This document shows, piece by piece, positions 1 to 12,000 of a stretch of DNA of 64,000 bases. This stretch comes from Ananas comosus. Its lineage: Eukaryota > Streptophyta > Magnoliopsida > Poales > Bromeliaceae. The notes under the pieces were generated by a model. The model saw only the letters and a program-made list of their open reading frames with translations, searched no databases and was not told the origin of the DNA. The translations under genes were made by a program, and so were the position numbers. Numbering within the stretch: the stretch's first letter is position 1; every line of letters starts with the position of its first letter. The DNA is taken from assembly GCF_001540865.1 (NCBI RefSeq), contig NC_033640.1, forward strand, positions 1,351,866 to 1,415,865. Direction: 5' to 3'.

Positions 1-1789
1 GAGGAGTTAGAAATTAGGTAAGATATTTCATGTGCTAGTTACCAATTGTTGGTTAGTAGTTCAATTTTTAGTTTAATGAGACTTTTCAGGGGGAAAGGTC
101 ATAACTTTTGAACTTACTAGTTTACACCATCTTTAGTTCTTTTGAGTGCCTAATCGATGTAGTGGGGAGAAGTAAACAGTTGGGCTCATGCATACCATAT
201 TCTCTAGGATAAATTTTTAAAAATCTTTTGGGTTTGAAGCCAAAAGGGCACAATTTTATGGTTTTGTGAAATCCCTGCGGATATAGCAATAAAAATGAGG
301 GGATTGTTAATATTCTTTGTTTTGTTTAATAGGCATTTTCCAGCCTTTTTTTAAGCACTATTAGTTTCCCAAAATATATGTAACTTGCTGCCAGACCAAT
401 TATGCCTTGGTGAATTAACTTGTAAGATTTGCATGTTTGCATGTTCTTAAAGATTTCAACACCATAGTCTTGTTATTGCATGCTGTATTTTAGTTGCTTA
501 TTTGTTTAAACTATTTTCCCTCACCATTCCTTTCATTTTTGACTCTTTATTTCTCTAGTCCATTTTTTGATTTTGTGTCTATCAGTAGGTCGTCCTTTCT
601 AATGGGGTCTACATGGAATGATATTCCCTTGTTTCTTTTAATTTCGTTGGAAACAATTACATATTGTTCCCCAAATTTGATCTGGATTTCAGTTTTGTCC
701 TTAGTTGTTTTAAACAATGTAGTGTAGTGTGACCTGCATAACAAGTATGCCTTTCCACTAGTCCTTTGTCTGAAGAAGTGCCATGTTGTTAATGTCTTTG
801 CACTTTTCTTTGTTAGAAGAAAAATTATGAGGATGAGATTTAAACAAAAGCCAAAATTTAGGGTGAAAATTGAAATCAAGGTTGAATTCCAAGTGAAGGT
901 TGAATTTCTGACAACGACTAACTTAAGCCTTGGTCAAATTATAAGGACTAATTTCGTAATTAGCCCACTTCTTTCTTTCTATTTAATGGGATCAGCTTGG
1001 CTCCTTGCAATCCTTGATTTAACTTGCTAAGTCTGAACATCGAGACAAGCTGAATGTTATGATAATCGCCAATTTCAGTTCCAAACTTTCTTTTGCTTTT
1101 AATCGGTGGAAGTTATATGAGATTTGTAAAGACACAAATATTTAACATGCATATGCCGCAATGGGTGATCTGTTCAATTAGTAACATAGGATATGCCTCT
1201 CATAACTTGGAAAAAGTTTACAAACAATCAAGCTTCACCGTTGATTTATGTCCCCCAAAAATATTGTTGATGGGTTGTTCACATTATGCTACTGGCCTAT
1301 GTGGGATACTAGGCATCTCAAGCTTCTGTGCTCATGCAGGTAGAGCAAATATATATATGTCAGAGGCCATACCAATAGGTTGAGTACAGCTCATCATGAG
1401 TAGCTATTGGATGTGCTTAAGCCTCCTGATCGCCCATAGAAATGCCTTGCCATCAGTAGATATGATTTTCTTTCAAAAATCGAGAAAAAGAATTGCACAA
1501 ACAACTGACCAGCATATATCGCTGGTCCTTAAGAAAGTTCCGCTCATGAGTTCACTTTGTTAGCCATTTTCTACAGTCTGAAATATCAACTTCGAGCTCT
1601 GTATGTTCTTTTCTTCTAATTGTTTAATTTGTAGTTTTATTTTGAATTCGAAGTCTTTTATTGTCCTTTATTTTTTTAGTGCATGACCTTCTGATGCATT
1701 TTGAACGTTGTAGCTCTGCTCATTCTGCATGCACTTAAACCTATTGATATATGACAAATCCTTGTCTATTTCACTAGGAATTTCTCATC
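1..1789. other. Upstream region of the FRIGIDA-like gene, no gene seen
   Basis: No reading frame here looks like coding sequence; the open stretches are short, hydrophobic or low-complexity and match no family I know. The bases just before the start codon of the FRIGIDA-like gene (about 1760-1777) read as a pyrimidine-rich tract ending in tttcactag, which would make a good 3' splice site twelve bases upstream of the ATG. Much of this stretch may therefore be a 5' UTR intron of that gene, with the promoter further left. This is inference; a transcript alignment would settle it. Confidence 0.4.
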
Positions 1790-4700
1790 ATGGATGCTAC
1801 TCAATCAGTTGCCACACTGATTGATTCAACCACCTCAAAGATACAACAGCTTCAGTATGCAATTGCTCAACTTGAAAGTCATAGCGCTGTATCTCTGAAT
1901 GTGAAATGGAAACAGCTTGAAGAGCATTTTCATGGTCTTGAGAAATCATTAAAAGAAAGATTTAACGAGTTGGAAGATCAGGAAAAGGAGTATGCAAATG
2001 AAGTCACAGAGACTGAGGAGATGTTGGAGAACCGTGAAGCCGTGGTAGTTGCTAAGGAGCTTGCTTCATTGGATCGGCTTCAAATAAAAAGAGATGCCGC
2101 ACTATCTGAGATATTTGACAAGTACAAAAGCAATGGTGTGGTTGATGCTTCTTCTAAAGAAAACCCAGATGCTAACTCATCCAAAACTGACTTGGTAGAT
2201 GGCAAAAATACTGAAAATTGCAATACAGACATAAGCCCTAACTCAGTACTGATGTCTCTGTGTGAGAAAATGGATGCCGAAGGACTTCACAAATATATAT
2301 CAGACAACCGCAAGAACTTGGCATCCATTCGTGAAGAAATTCCTCTGGCTCTCAAAGGTGCACGTGACCCTTTTGCCCTTGTGCTGAACTCGTTGAAGGA
2401 CTTCTACTCTGGAGAAATATTAGGGTTAGACGGAAAGAAAGATGGTAGCCTTCTGGGTTTACGTAGAACTTGTCTCATGTTAATGGAGTCCCTTGGCTCA
2501 CTCTTTGATACTTCAATGGCTGCATTAAATATTAAAGAGCAAGCTAAGGCGATTGCTTTAGAGTGGAAGCCAAAGTTAGATACTCTTGACATTGATGCTA
2601 GTAGTGGAAATTCGCTAGAAGCGCATGCATTTCTCCAACTTTTAGCTACTTTTGGACTTTCATCTGAGTTTGATGAAGAGGAAATATTCAAATTGATCCC
2701 ATGTGTTAGCAGGCGTCGTCAAATAGCGGAGCTATGTCGATCACTTGGGATATCACATAAGATGCAAGGTTGGGCTTGTACTAAGTTTAGCTATACATAT
2801 TATCTCCGTATGGAAGCTATTTATCAATGTTTATTTTCAAATCTGATGTCTTCTTACCTACTTCTCATCATAAACTTCCACTAATTTTTAAAAGATAGTA
2901 ACATGCAAATACGAGATCTGAAATTTATTCTTGTTATACTTGATTGTGGTTTTCAAGATTTTAAGACCCTAGTTAAATAATATTTCAGACGTCGGTGTAA
3001 TTTGCATGATCATTTAGTTACATATTTTGTAGTTTAGATCTTGGTCTGCTCTTTATTCATTTCATGTCTATGTTTTCTAATATAATATGAACCTCTAAAA
3101 ACTACTTTTTACTGCTGTCCAAACTTCCTCCAGTTTAATATGTGACCAAGCTTTACATATTAGGAAGTATTAATGAAAGAAAAGAGAAAATATTGTGAGG
3201 TGCATTCTTTGTTTTATGGCCAGCTTCTAGCAGCTCATGTTAGTGCTTTGTGCTGGTTCATTTGTCTTATTAAATGGCCATTTTGTGGTTTTTGACTTCA
3301 GTTGAGATAATGTTAAGGGCGCCAAAAGCTTGTACTTTCTTTCCTAGTTTTGCTCTGAAGATTAAGCATACAAGGAAATATGATGTGGTTGGTCCTGGAC
3401 AATTTAATTTTACTTTGTTGTCGCAAACTTGTTGCAACTTGATTCAAAAGCCTTAATATTACACCATTTTTCTGGTAATTCTTATTCTAATTGTTTTCAC
3501 TCTTGACCTTGTCTATTTTTTTTTTCCTAGTTCTTGGGGAAATTTTTTTTTTCAAATTCATTTTTAAACTTGATCCTTTTCTCTTTTTATTGTTTAAATG
3601 CCTTGTCACTCTCTTTTTAACTTTTAGGTGTGATAGAAGTTCTGGTGAATACTGGGAGGCAAATAGATGCCATTAATCTGGCATATGCATTTGGATTGAC
3701 AGAGCAATTCGCACCCGTGCCTTTGCTGAAATCGTATTTGAAAGAGGCGAGGAAGACGCCACATGCCAAAGCTGGAAACATGTCCCCTGGGGCTCAGGTA
3801 GTCTTTTTTGTCTTTTTCTATTTTGTTGCAGCTTTACTATCAAATAAGTTATCATGCTGTTTCTTAAATTCTGGCCGTTGCGGCATTTGGCTTCTATATA
3901 TCTACAGGACAGTTCACTAAGTGATTTTCCAGACTGTAGAACTCCATAGTCTAGAACATTTAAAACACGTGCTTTGATTGCTTCATTGTTTCATTGTGCC
4001 ATTTAGAATCTTCTTGCTTGATCTGAGGTCTTTCATCCACAGGGATTCAAATTCAAACCAAGTAAATCTAATACAGCTTCTCGTTCATGCTTGTTTTACG
4101 CTAAAACTCAATTAACTTCTGTTGCTATGGTATAAGGATGTGTCCAGAATATAAACTGTTAAGCGAGCTGCTGGTATGAGGTTATGAGAACTTGATTGAT
4201 TTCAGCAAACTGAAAACACACTGTTTACAGCGTCAGACGTGAACAGGCCAATGTTTATTTTTAGCCACTTTATTGTTTGTACTCAACTTCTACAAACTTG
4301 TTCTACTGTGCAAATGCAATTTTGACATTGTGAGATTCCCAAATATCACGAGTTTTTAGATGTTCGACCTATTTAGAGACTCGCTCGTAGTTTTTGTGTA
4401 CCACATCGCGGTAATTTCCGTGTCTCATAAGTTTTTAGATGCTCGCCCTATTTAGTTTCTTGTCACTAATATTCTAATTTTAACTTGTTCTTGGATTTTA
4501 TTTTTTTTTCAAGCTATAGTGGCAATCACCTTTACATTAACAAATTCTTCGTTATAGAATGAGACGAACGAACGCGAGCTATCCGCGCTAAAATCTGTGC
4601 TCAAGTCCATCGAGGACCACAATCTCGCAGACCAATACCCGCCCGAACCGCTTCAGAAACGAGTCGCCCAGCTGGAGAAAGCCAAAGCAGACAAAAGAAG

Positions 4701-4981
4701 AGCCGTCGAAGCCGCGAAGCCGCAATCCAAGCGGGCCCGCGCCAGCGGCACCGTCCACAACCCCCGCGCGCCGAACAACTTCCCGAACAACTTCCCCGAC
4801 AAAAGCTTCTATCCGACCACCCCTGAACGGTACCCATACCCTTACAATAGGCAATATGTGTACCCGATCGAACCCCATCATCCGACTATGATGAGTTCCG
4901 CTCCGTACGCTCTCTCTCCTAGCCACACTACTTATTACGGAAATGGGTACCCGGTTCAGTATCAACCTGCTTATTTACACT

Positions 4982-4983
<2 letters not shown>
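1790..4983 (+). CDS. FRIGIDA-like protein (FRL3/FRL4 type)
   Basis: Three coding exons, 1790-2768, 3628-3797 and 4558-4983, join in frame through GT-AG introns (phases 1 and 0) to give 524 residues ending at TAA 4981-4983. Residues 1-115 are a charged heptad-like coiled coil. The Frigida domain follows from about residue 160 to 410 and contains the stretches LMSLCEKMDAEGL, SLGISHKMQG (split by intron 1) and GRQIDAINLAYAFGLTEQF. The C-terminus after about residue 400 is basic and then rich in P, Y and N, as in the FRL3/FRL4 branch. FRIGIDA itself acts in a transcription-activating complex at FLC-type flowering genes; FRL3-type members are far less studied, so a chromatin or transcription role in the nucleus is inferred from the family. 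A GA-repeat follows the stop codon. Confidence 0.9.
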
Positions 4984-5021
<38 letters not shown>

Positions 5022-5664
5022 GATTATGTGTGATATTAGTTTCCTAACTGCTAGGTTTGAACCAGTTGGGTGTTCTACTATTTCTGTTTATTGTGTTCTA
5101 TAGCCATGTTGTGTGTGATGATGATACCCCTTATGTTGTTTAATCCTGGTGACTAATGTTTAGATGTAACTTCTAATGTTTAGTTATTATAACACTGCTC
5201 CTATTTTCTAATTTTTCGCCATTTTCCTTTCTCCTTTTCATGCTTTGCTCCATAAATTTTCCGCTGTGAAAGTTTTGCTTGATTTGCTTCTTCTTATATC
5301 TTCGGTTTTTATTCGCTCAGTATTGAATCGTATTGTTTTATGTCCTGAACTCTTAGCTGTTTCTCCTTCCATCGCATCTTTACTTACAATTCGAAAGCTC
5401 AAATATGAAAATGTTTTGCTTATTTTTGTAATTTTTTCTGCTAAGGTCTTTGTCGATGTCAATGTCGCTGTCGTTCTGTTAAGAGAATAATATGAAATTT
5501 TACTATTGGGTTTGGTCAAGCGAAGAATGTACTAACAAATTAAATATAGAAAGCTTAACTCTACCTGCAGTTTATTTAATTCATTTGCATTAAGACTTGG
5601 AATACATTCTGGAACATTCTAACATTATTAGTGTTATTAGTGCGCCGTTCACTTGAAACGAACT
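4984..5664. other. FRL 3' UTR and spacer to the LBD gene
   Basis: A (GA)n run at about 4984-5018 starts directly after the FRL stop codon, so it would be in the 3' UTR. The rest is AT-rich sequence with no coding signal; it separates two convergent genes, whose 3' ends are 681 bases apart. The open stretches at 5238-5519 on both strands have unconvincing composition and mirror each other. Confidence 0.5.
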
Positions 5665-6345
5665 TTATATTATTTGATTATTTGCTGCATCCTCAATCTG
5701 ATTTGAGCTCTTCGCCACCGCTGTCGCCGTCATTGTCGCCGCTATTCGATCCTCCACCGGCCTGATACTCACGACGGCCGCGTCGGTCGCTGCCGCTAAC
5801 CTCTCCGCGATTTTGGCCTCACTCACACAACCCTCAACCCTCATAGCTTCATACCACCCATCACCCCAACCACCTCCGCGGCCACCGCAAACTTTAGAAA
5901 ACTTTTGATTTGTTATCTGGGGCACTCTATTTGCGTCGTTGCGATTCGAACACTCATATGTTGATAGCTCAGCTCTGGCGCATAAGAGCTCTAGCTGCAG
6001 GCTGTGAAGGCGGTGTTCGTAGAGCGAGACGACCCCCGCGGCCCCGAACACGCGGTCGCGGAGCTGCATGGAGGCCTCGTAGGCGAGCGAGTCGGTGGCC
6101 GCAGGCCGGCGCTCCGGTGGGAGCTCCTCGAGGAGCCTTTGGACGTTGCCGACGCCATAGACGCGTCGGACGATCGCGAAGCGGTTCGGCTGGCTCGGCG
6201 GGAAGCACGGCGCGAACACGCAGCCCGGACGGCACCCCCTGCGCAGCTGCCTGCAAGCAGTGCACGGATGGACGATGGCCGGCCGGCCAGCAGCCGCGGC
6301 GACGCCACCTGCTAATGCTGAGTTGGCGGCGGCCTCATTCGCCAT
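5665..6345 (-). CDS. LOB-domain (LBD/AS2-like) transcription factor
   Basis: Uninterrupted 226-residue frame starting at the ATG complementary to 6343-6345. Residues 28-42 hold the defining zinc-binding block C-x2-C-x6-C-x3-C (Cys 28, 31, 38, 42). The GAS block follows at about residues 54-103, including FAIVRRVYG and DSLAYEAS, and then a leucine-rich coiled-coil segment at about 108-125 (LYEHRLHSLQLELL). This is the class I arrangement: a DNA-binding plant-specific regulator of organ boundaries or lateral organs. The C-terminal hundred residues are variable and include a GGRGGGWGDGW stretch. The usual D-P in the end of the GAS block (RDPVYG-like) reads R97-D97-region RDRVFG, with Arg 98 where Pro is normal. 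The DNA is strongly GC-rich compared with its surroundings, as expected of this family's first exon. I cannot name the orthologue. Confidence 0.88.
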   Translation of the reverse strand: MANEAAANSALAGGVAAAAGRPAIVHPCTACRQLRRGCRPGCVFAPCFPPSQPNRFAIVRRVYGVGNVQRLLEELPPERRPAATDSLAYEASMQLRDRVFGAAGVVSLYEHRLHSLQLELLCARAELSTYECSNRNDANRVPQITNQKFSKVCGGRGGGWGDGWYEAMRVEGCVSEAKIAERLAAATDAAVVSIRPVEDRIAATMTATAVAKSSNQIEDAANNQII

Positions 6346-7140
6346 TTGTCCCTTTGCAATCTCAATAAAAAAAAAGTTATAGTTGAGGAATCTTCATACA
6401 CTTCTCCTTTTTTATGATAAAAATATATACAATGTATCTAAATTATATAGATCTGAATCATCTATCCAAACTTCTAAAAATTTAATTTTACTATCCAATC
6501 TTTTAATTTATTTGATTTGAACCAGTTAACAGCACTTTAACTTTAAAAATTAAACTAATAATTACTTTAATGAATTTGTAGTTACAAAAAATTATATTTA
6601 GTATACAAATTAAATCTGTATGAATTTTTAAGTCAAACTGCCGCGCGTTGATGGCCTCAAATCAAACAAATTAAAAGGTTTGATAGTAAAGTATGAAGTT
6701 TAAAGTGTGAAACTTGATAAAATTATTGATTAATTTAGTAATATTCTCAATTTATTTAGCCAAAATCACCCAATTCTGAAAAGAAAAAAAAATCAAAAAT
6801 TGAGGGTGCTTCCAATTAAAAAAGTTATAGTTGAGGGAATCACCCAACATTTTTATCCAACTAAACTTATGAGACTATATTTCAAATTGAGATCAAACTT
6901 AACTTAGTACCAAAGTCCTAATTAACTCAAAATATTGTAATAATATCATAATATTTGAATATGCATAGTGGGGGAGAGAGAGAGATAGAGATTGAAAACT
7001 GTCACATTAGATCAGAAAGCAAAACCAAAAAAAACAAAGAAATAAAAAAAAAAATTCTAAAAATAATGTTAAAAAAACTTCCTCATTCCATCAATGAGAG
7101 AGATTAAAACACAATTTGAAATCTAATTAGTAATTTGTCA

Positions 7141-7156
7141 TATATATATATATATA

Positions 7157-7192
<36 letters not shown>
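7141..7192. repeat. (TA)n microsatellite
   Basis: About 50 bases of nearly pure TA dinucleotides. A second TA run at 7289-7311 passes directly into (GA)n at 7312-7331 and a further short TA/GA stretch at 7350-7371. Confidence 0.9.
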
Positions 7193-7195
<3 letters not shown>

Positions 7196-7287
7196 AACTT
7201 TTTTTTTTTTGTTTTTACCTACTTGTTCTCTGATCCCAACTCCCTTGTAGTTTTCTCTGACCACCTTTTCTCTCTCCTATTTTCAGG

Positions 7288-7331
<44 letters not shown>

Positions 7332-7383
7332 GGTACTTGAAGAAGGAATATATATATATAGAGAGAGAAAGAAAGATGAGCTC

Positions 7384-7553
7384 ACCGACCATCCCTAGAG
7401 CAAGTAGCAAAGGATTTGGTGGTTGATATTCGAGATCCAAGTTCGAATCCCAGTTGATTCACATTTCTCGCTAAGTTTATTTCTAAATGAAATAAACGAA
7501 GCGGGTAGCGTGGTACCTATCTCTTACAAAAAAAAGAAAAAAAAAGAAAAAAA
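7384..7553 (+). mobile_element. tRNA-derived SINE with 12-bp target duplication
   Basis: A 170-base unit begins with tRNA-like sequence (tagagcaagtagcaaagg resembling an A box at 7396-7413, and agttcgaatcc matching the B-box consensus at 7440-7450) and ends in an A-rich tail broken by single G bases (7528-7553). It is bounded by the same 12 bases on both sides, aaagatgagctc, at 7372-7383 and 7554-7565. Tail plus long target duplication plus internal polymerase III promoter boxes is the signature of LINE-mobilised SINE insertion. No tRNA cloverleaf can be completed, so it is not a tRNA gene. Confidence 0.8.
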
Positions 7554-7770
7554 AAAGATGAGCTCCTATACTTTTATTATAATTAAGCTTATAAGCTTAA
7601 CGTGCTTGTGACTTTTTAGTTGTCGTATTTTTTCAAGATTCGTACAGTATTAATAAAGAGGACTTAACAGGAAATATCGTTTATAGTGCTGCACGGATTT
7701 TGAGATGATCTGACGGTTAAAAGGTCACAAGCACAAATACTTTTGTACTTTTAAAAGTATATGAGCTCAA

Positions 7771-7803
<33 letters not shown>

Positions 7804-8708
7804 GGATGTAAGAGGGTGGGTAATTTTAAGATCTTCAGTAATTTTTTTTAACAAAGCATTTGGTAACATTTTTTTCATAATATGATTTTGATTTTCAAAT
7901 TGAATTTTCTAAGAATAGAGACCTAAAATCAGAAAATAATTCTACAAAATCACTTCAGAAAAATGACTTTTCATCTAAACTCAGCTAAATATTTTAATCA
8001 AAACTAATTCTCTGGACTAAAATAAATTATGGAGAAATTATTTTTCTGTCTTGTGTTGGATGCAGTGTATGTTGAAATGTTATTTGTTTAGTGGGAGAGT
8101 GAAATTAATAAAGCCAACCTAGTATACATAAGTACATTAATTATTTCATTAAATGAGTGAAAATATTAAGATTTGTTTCTCATTCTCCCTTTATTTAAAT
8201 TAGCTCTAAATTTTTTTAATTGGATTAGTTGTGACATTTCAATTTGTTAAATAATGCAGAATAATATTTTATATTTAACATTTTCTCTCATGTATGTACT
8301 CGAGACTATTTTTGTTATATAACTTATGTTTGGTTTTCTAAAAAAATATTCTATAAATAATTTTCTCGCTGAAAAAAAAAATTTTCGTTCGTTCGTTTGG
8401 TTTCAAAATTAAGTAGTTTTTGTGAGAAATTTTTTTAAAAAAATTTGTTAAAAAAGTAGTAATTTTATTTTCTGAATTTATTTTTATCCAAAACATATTC
8501 ATGGCTTTTCCCTCATTTACTCCTGGTTACTAGTCAAAATTTCAAATATATTCAAAATTACCAAAATACCCTTCTATGCACCAAATTTCATGCCGGATTT
8601 CTGAAAATCAACAAGGGCAATTTTGTCAACTAAGCGCATATTGGGCATTATTATTGATGTTTTGGAGGGTATATTAGATATTATCCCAAATAAAAATAAT
8701 AAAAAAAG

Positions 8709-8891
8709 GGCCAATTTGTATAAAAAAAATCTACTAGTTTTGAGTTTTTGCAAAAGAGTGCTATCTTTTTCGATTTTTATAAGAATATTTTGGTAAATTT
8801 GCTAAAAATTCGGTCCGAATCTGCAAAATCGATAAAAGTGACCTACTTTTGCAAAAACGCAAAACTAGTGAATTTTTTATACAAATTGGCC
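8709..8891. mobile_element. 183-bp TIR element (MITE) in the RAP promoter
   Basis: The left arm (ggccaatttgtataaaaa...) and the reverse complement of the right arm match over about 70 bases, leaving almost no unique interior. The flanks are similar A-rich nonamers (taaaaaaag and taaaaagaa), compatible with a degraded 9-bp target duplication, though A-runs make that weak. It ends about 145 bases before the RAP start codon. Confidence 0.7.
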
Positions 8892-9036
8892 TAAAAAGAA
8901 ATAAAATAAAATTGAGGGGGTCGATTTCAAAATACTTTTATAGCTGAGGGGTCTCCATGAGTTTTATCTTATATTTCTTTCTTTTCTTTTCCTTTTTTTT
9001 TTTTTTCTCCTCTTTTGTTTGAGCGCGCACCCCAAA

Positions 9037-12000
9037 ATGGAGCTCCATTTCTCCCCAATCATGGCGAAAACAAGCTTTCCCCTGTTAAATCTCCCCTCAA
9101 AATCCATCAAAATCTCCTCAATCCCAAAATTCCGCTCTGGGTTTTCTAATCCCAACCCCAAAATCAAGTTTCCAAGCAAAAAAATCTGTTCTTGCGGATT
9201 AAACACCCGTTTGGTAGATGAAAATGGTGTTGCGGATCAAAAGGAGCTCACTCCTCAGTGGGAATTGGAGTTCTTGGGCGAGATCAAACCCTCCCAATCC
9301 AATGATTCTACTACTAATAATAATACGAAGAAGAAGAAGAAGAAGCTCCCGGAGAAGTCGAGGTTGCTCGATGAAACCGACACCATGGATTGGTGTGTGA
9401 GGGCGAGGAGAGTTGCGCTGCGCAGCATAGAATCGAGGGGTTTGAGTCGCTCGATGGAGCGGATCGTGAGTTCGAAGAAAACGAAGGACAAGAAGAAGAA
9501 GAAGAAGAGTAGTGATATGATCAAAGGGAGTAAAAAGGACAGGGTTAGTAGAGAAGAAGAGATTCTGGAAGAGGTATTTGATGATATTGATGATGTAGAG
9601 CTCAGTGAATTGAGTTTGGAGCATGAGAATAAGTATGGTGAGCTCAAGAGTAGGATAGCTCAATTCGCAGATGGGGTGTTCGACGAAAAGTCCAAGAGAT
9701 CGAGAGCGGTGTTTGTCGAGAAACTGTCGCAATTATCAGGACCCACTGATCGGAAGAAGGAGATTTCTCTAAATAAAGAGATTGTTGATTCGCAAACGGC
9801 CGAAGAAGTGCTAGAAGTGGCGGCCGAGACGGTCGCGGCCGTGGCCAAAGGACTCAGCCCTTCGCCGCTCACGCCGTTGAACATTGCCACCGCTCTCCAC
9901 CGTATAGCCAAGAACATGGAGAAGGTCTCGATGACTAGGTCTGGAAGGTTGGCGTTTGCTAGGCAGAGGGAGATGTCGATGCTCGTCGGTATAGCGATGA
10001 ACGCTCTGCCCGATTGCTCGGCCCAAGGCGTGTCGAACATTACGTGGGCACTGTCGAAAATCGGCGGCGAGCTTCTTTATTTGTCAGAGATGGACCGGAT
10101 TGCGGAGGTGGCGGCGACCAAGATTGACGAATTCAATGCACAGAATGTGGCGAACGTGGCGGGAGCATTCGCATCGATGCGGCACGCAGCCCCGCAGCTT
10201 TTCGCGGGCTTGGCTGAGAGAGCAGCCCAGTTAGTCCGCACTTTCAGGGAGCAAGAGATTGCTCAGTTGTTGTGGGGTTTTGCATCGTTAAATGAGTGTC
10301 CCGTTCCTTTACTCGATGCTCTCGATGTTGCTTTCAAGGACAGGTCAGGCCTCAAATGCTGCATAAGAGAGAGTTCGAATGAGGAAGATGACATGAGCGG
10401 CGATCCCGAAACAACGGAAGGTATTCTAAACTTTAGTAGGGATCAGCTGGGGAATATAGCTTGGTCGTATGCTGTTCTAGGGCAAATGGATCGTCGGTTC
10501 TTCTCTCTAGTGTGGACTACTCTAAGCGAATTTGAAGAGCAAAGGATCTCGGAGCAATATAGAGAAGATATCATGTTTGTCTCGCAAATTTATATTGTGA
10601 ACCAATGCCTGAAAATTGAGTATCCTCATCTTGGTTTATCATTAAAGAGTGATCTAGAAGAAAAAATATCGAGAACAGGAAAGACGAAGAGATTTAATCA
10701 GAAAACCACTTCTTCGTTTCAAAAAGAGGTTGGAAGGCTTTTAGTTAGCACGGGGCTTGAGTGGGTCAGAGAGTATGCAATCGAGGGGTATACAGTTGAT
10801 GCCGTTGTGGTCGATCGAAGGCTCGCATTTGAGATTGATGGACCAACACATTTCTCGAGGAATTTGGGTATGCATTATTTTTTTTTATAATGATCCTATA
10901 GTTGCATTATGTGTGTATGTCTTATTTTGCTCAAATTAGTAGTTTATTCATTGGGAACTCGTGTTGTTGGTTCAATAGGTACGCCTCTAGGGCACACGAT
11001 GCTAAAGCGGCGTTTCATTACCGCTGTGGGGTGGAAGCTTGTCTCTTTGTCTCTCCAAGAGGTAATTCATAATAGAATATAGGCTAAATTACGGAAAATC
11101 TCCCTGTCAAAACCCGATTTTTCACTTTCCCCCCCTCTGTCATTTAAAAACCTACACTTTGCCCCCTTATAAAATAAAAAATACTCACATAGGGGTACAG
11201 TGTGAACTGTGATGATAAAATGATCATTTTGCCCCTCACCATTTTGCCCCTTACAATGTTCACAGGAGAGAAGGTTGAGGCATTTTTGGCATAAAAAATA
11301 TATAATAATATTTTATAAAAGGAATCCTAACGGTTTACTAACGACAGGGGGCGAAGTGAACATTTTTCATTTTACAAGGGCGGAAAGTGTCGGGTTTTAA
11401 ATGACAGGGGGGAAAGTGAAAAATCGGATTTTGACATGAGTGTTTTATGTAATTTAGCCTAGAATATATTTCATACTTACTGCATCTATTTACTAATTGC
11501 TACAACTGAAAATATGAAATAACCAATCTATAGTTGCATGATAATCATTATACTTTTTCTTCTTGCTAGTTAAAAGTGCAGGAAAAAAAAAAGAATTTGC
11601 AAACTTTTGAAATTTTACTGAACTATGTGGGAAATTCAAGCTTGATCTTTCAGGCCAAGTTGAAGAAGTAACAGCGAAAACTTTAATGTTGCAAATGTTC
11701 TTTTCATAAGTTTACCTATCCGCCTAAAATTTCGATCTGTTCTTTTGTTGTATATAAGGTTAAATTTTATTTCTATCTGCAGATACTGGTGAAATATAAT
11801 AATATAAAAAGAGAATAACTATAACTAAAACTAAAGAAATGGAGTTGATCCTTTTTTTATTGGTTTCTTAAAGATTCTATACCTTTGCATATATAGTTAT
11901 CTCAGGCTACAAAACTATAGTGACAAATGCACTCCAGAAAAGAAATTCATTTTCTATCTATTCTATGCACGCTTTGATTTGAGGAGAAGTTTTATTAGTC

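Larger units (their letters stand above)
6346..9036. other. Divergent promoter region between LBD and RAP genes
   Basis: No gene. AT-rich DNA with pieces of dispersed repeats: two copies of a ttatagttgagg(g)aatc stretch near 6375 and 6820, (TA)n at 7141-7192 and 7289-7311, (GA)n at 7312-7331, a SINE at 7384-7553, a CT/TA microsatellite at 7773-7803, and a 183-bp inverted-repeat element at 8709-8891. Both flanking genes are transcribed away from this spacer, so their promoters must lie in it. Confidence 0.6.

Noticed and set aside
1093..1383. A 96-codon frame upstream of the FRIGIDA-like gene
   Set aside because: No recognisable domain, AT-rich composition like the surrounding intron-like sequence, and no partner exons.
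7384..7460. Possible tRNA gene (A- and B-box-like sequence)
   Set aside because: No acceptor stem or anticodon arm can be formed, and the unit continues into an A-tail with target duplications, so it is a SINE head.
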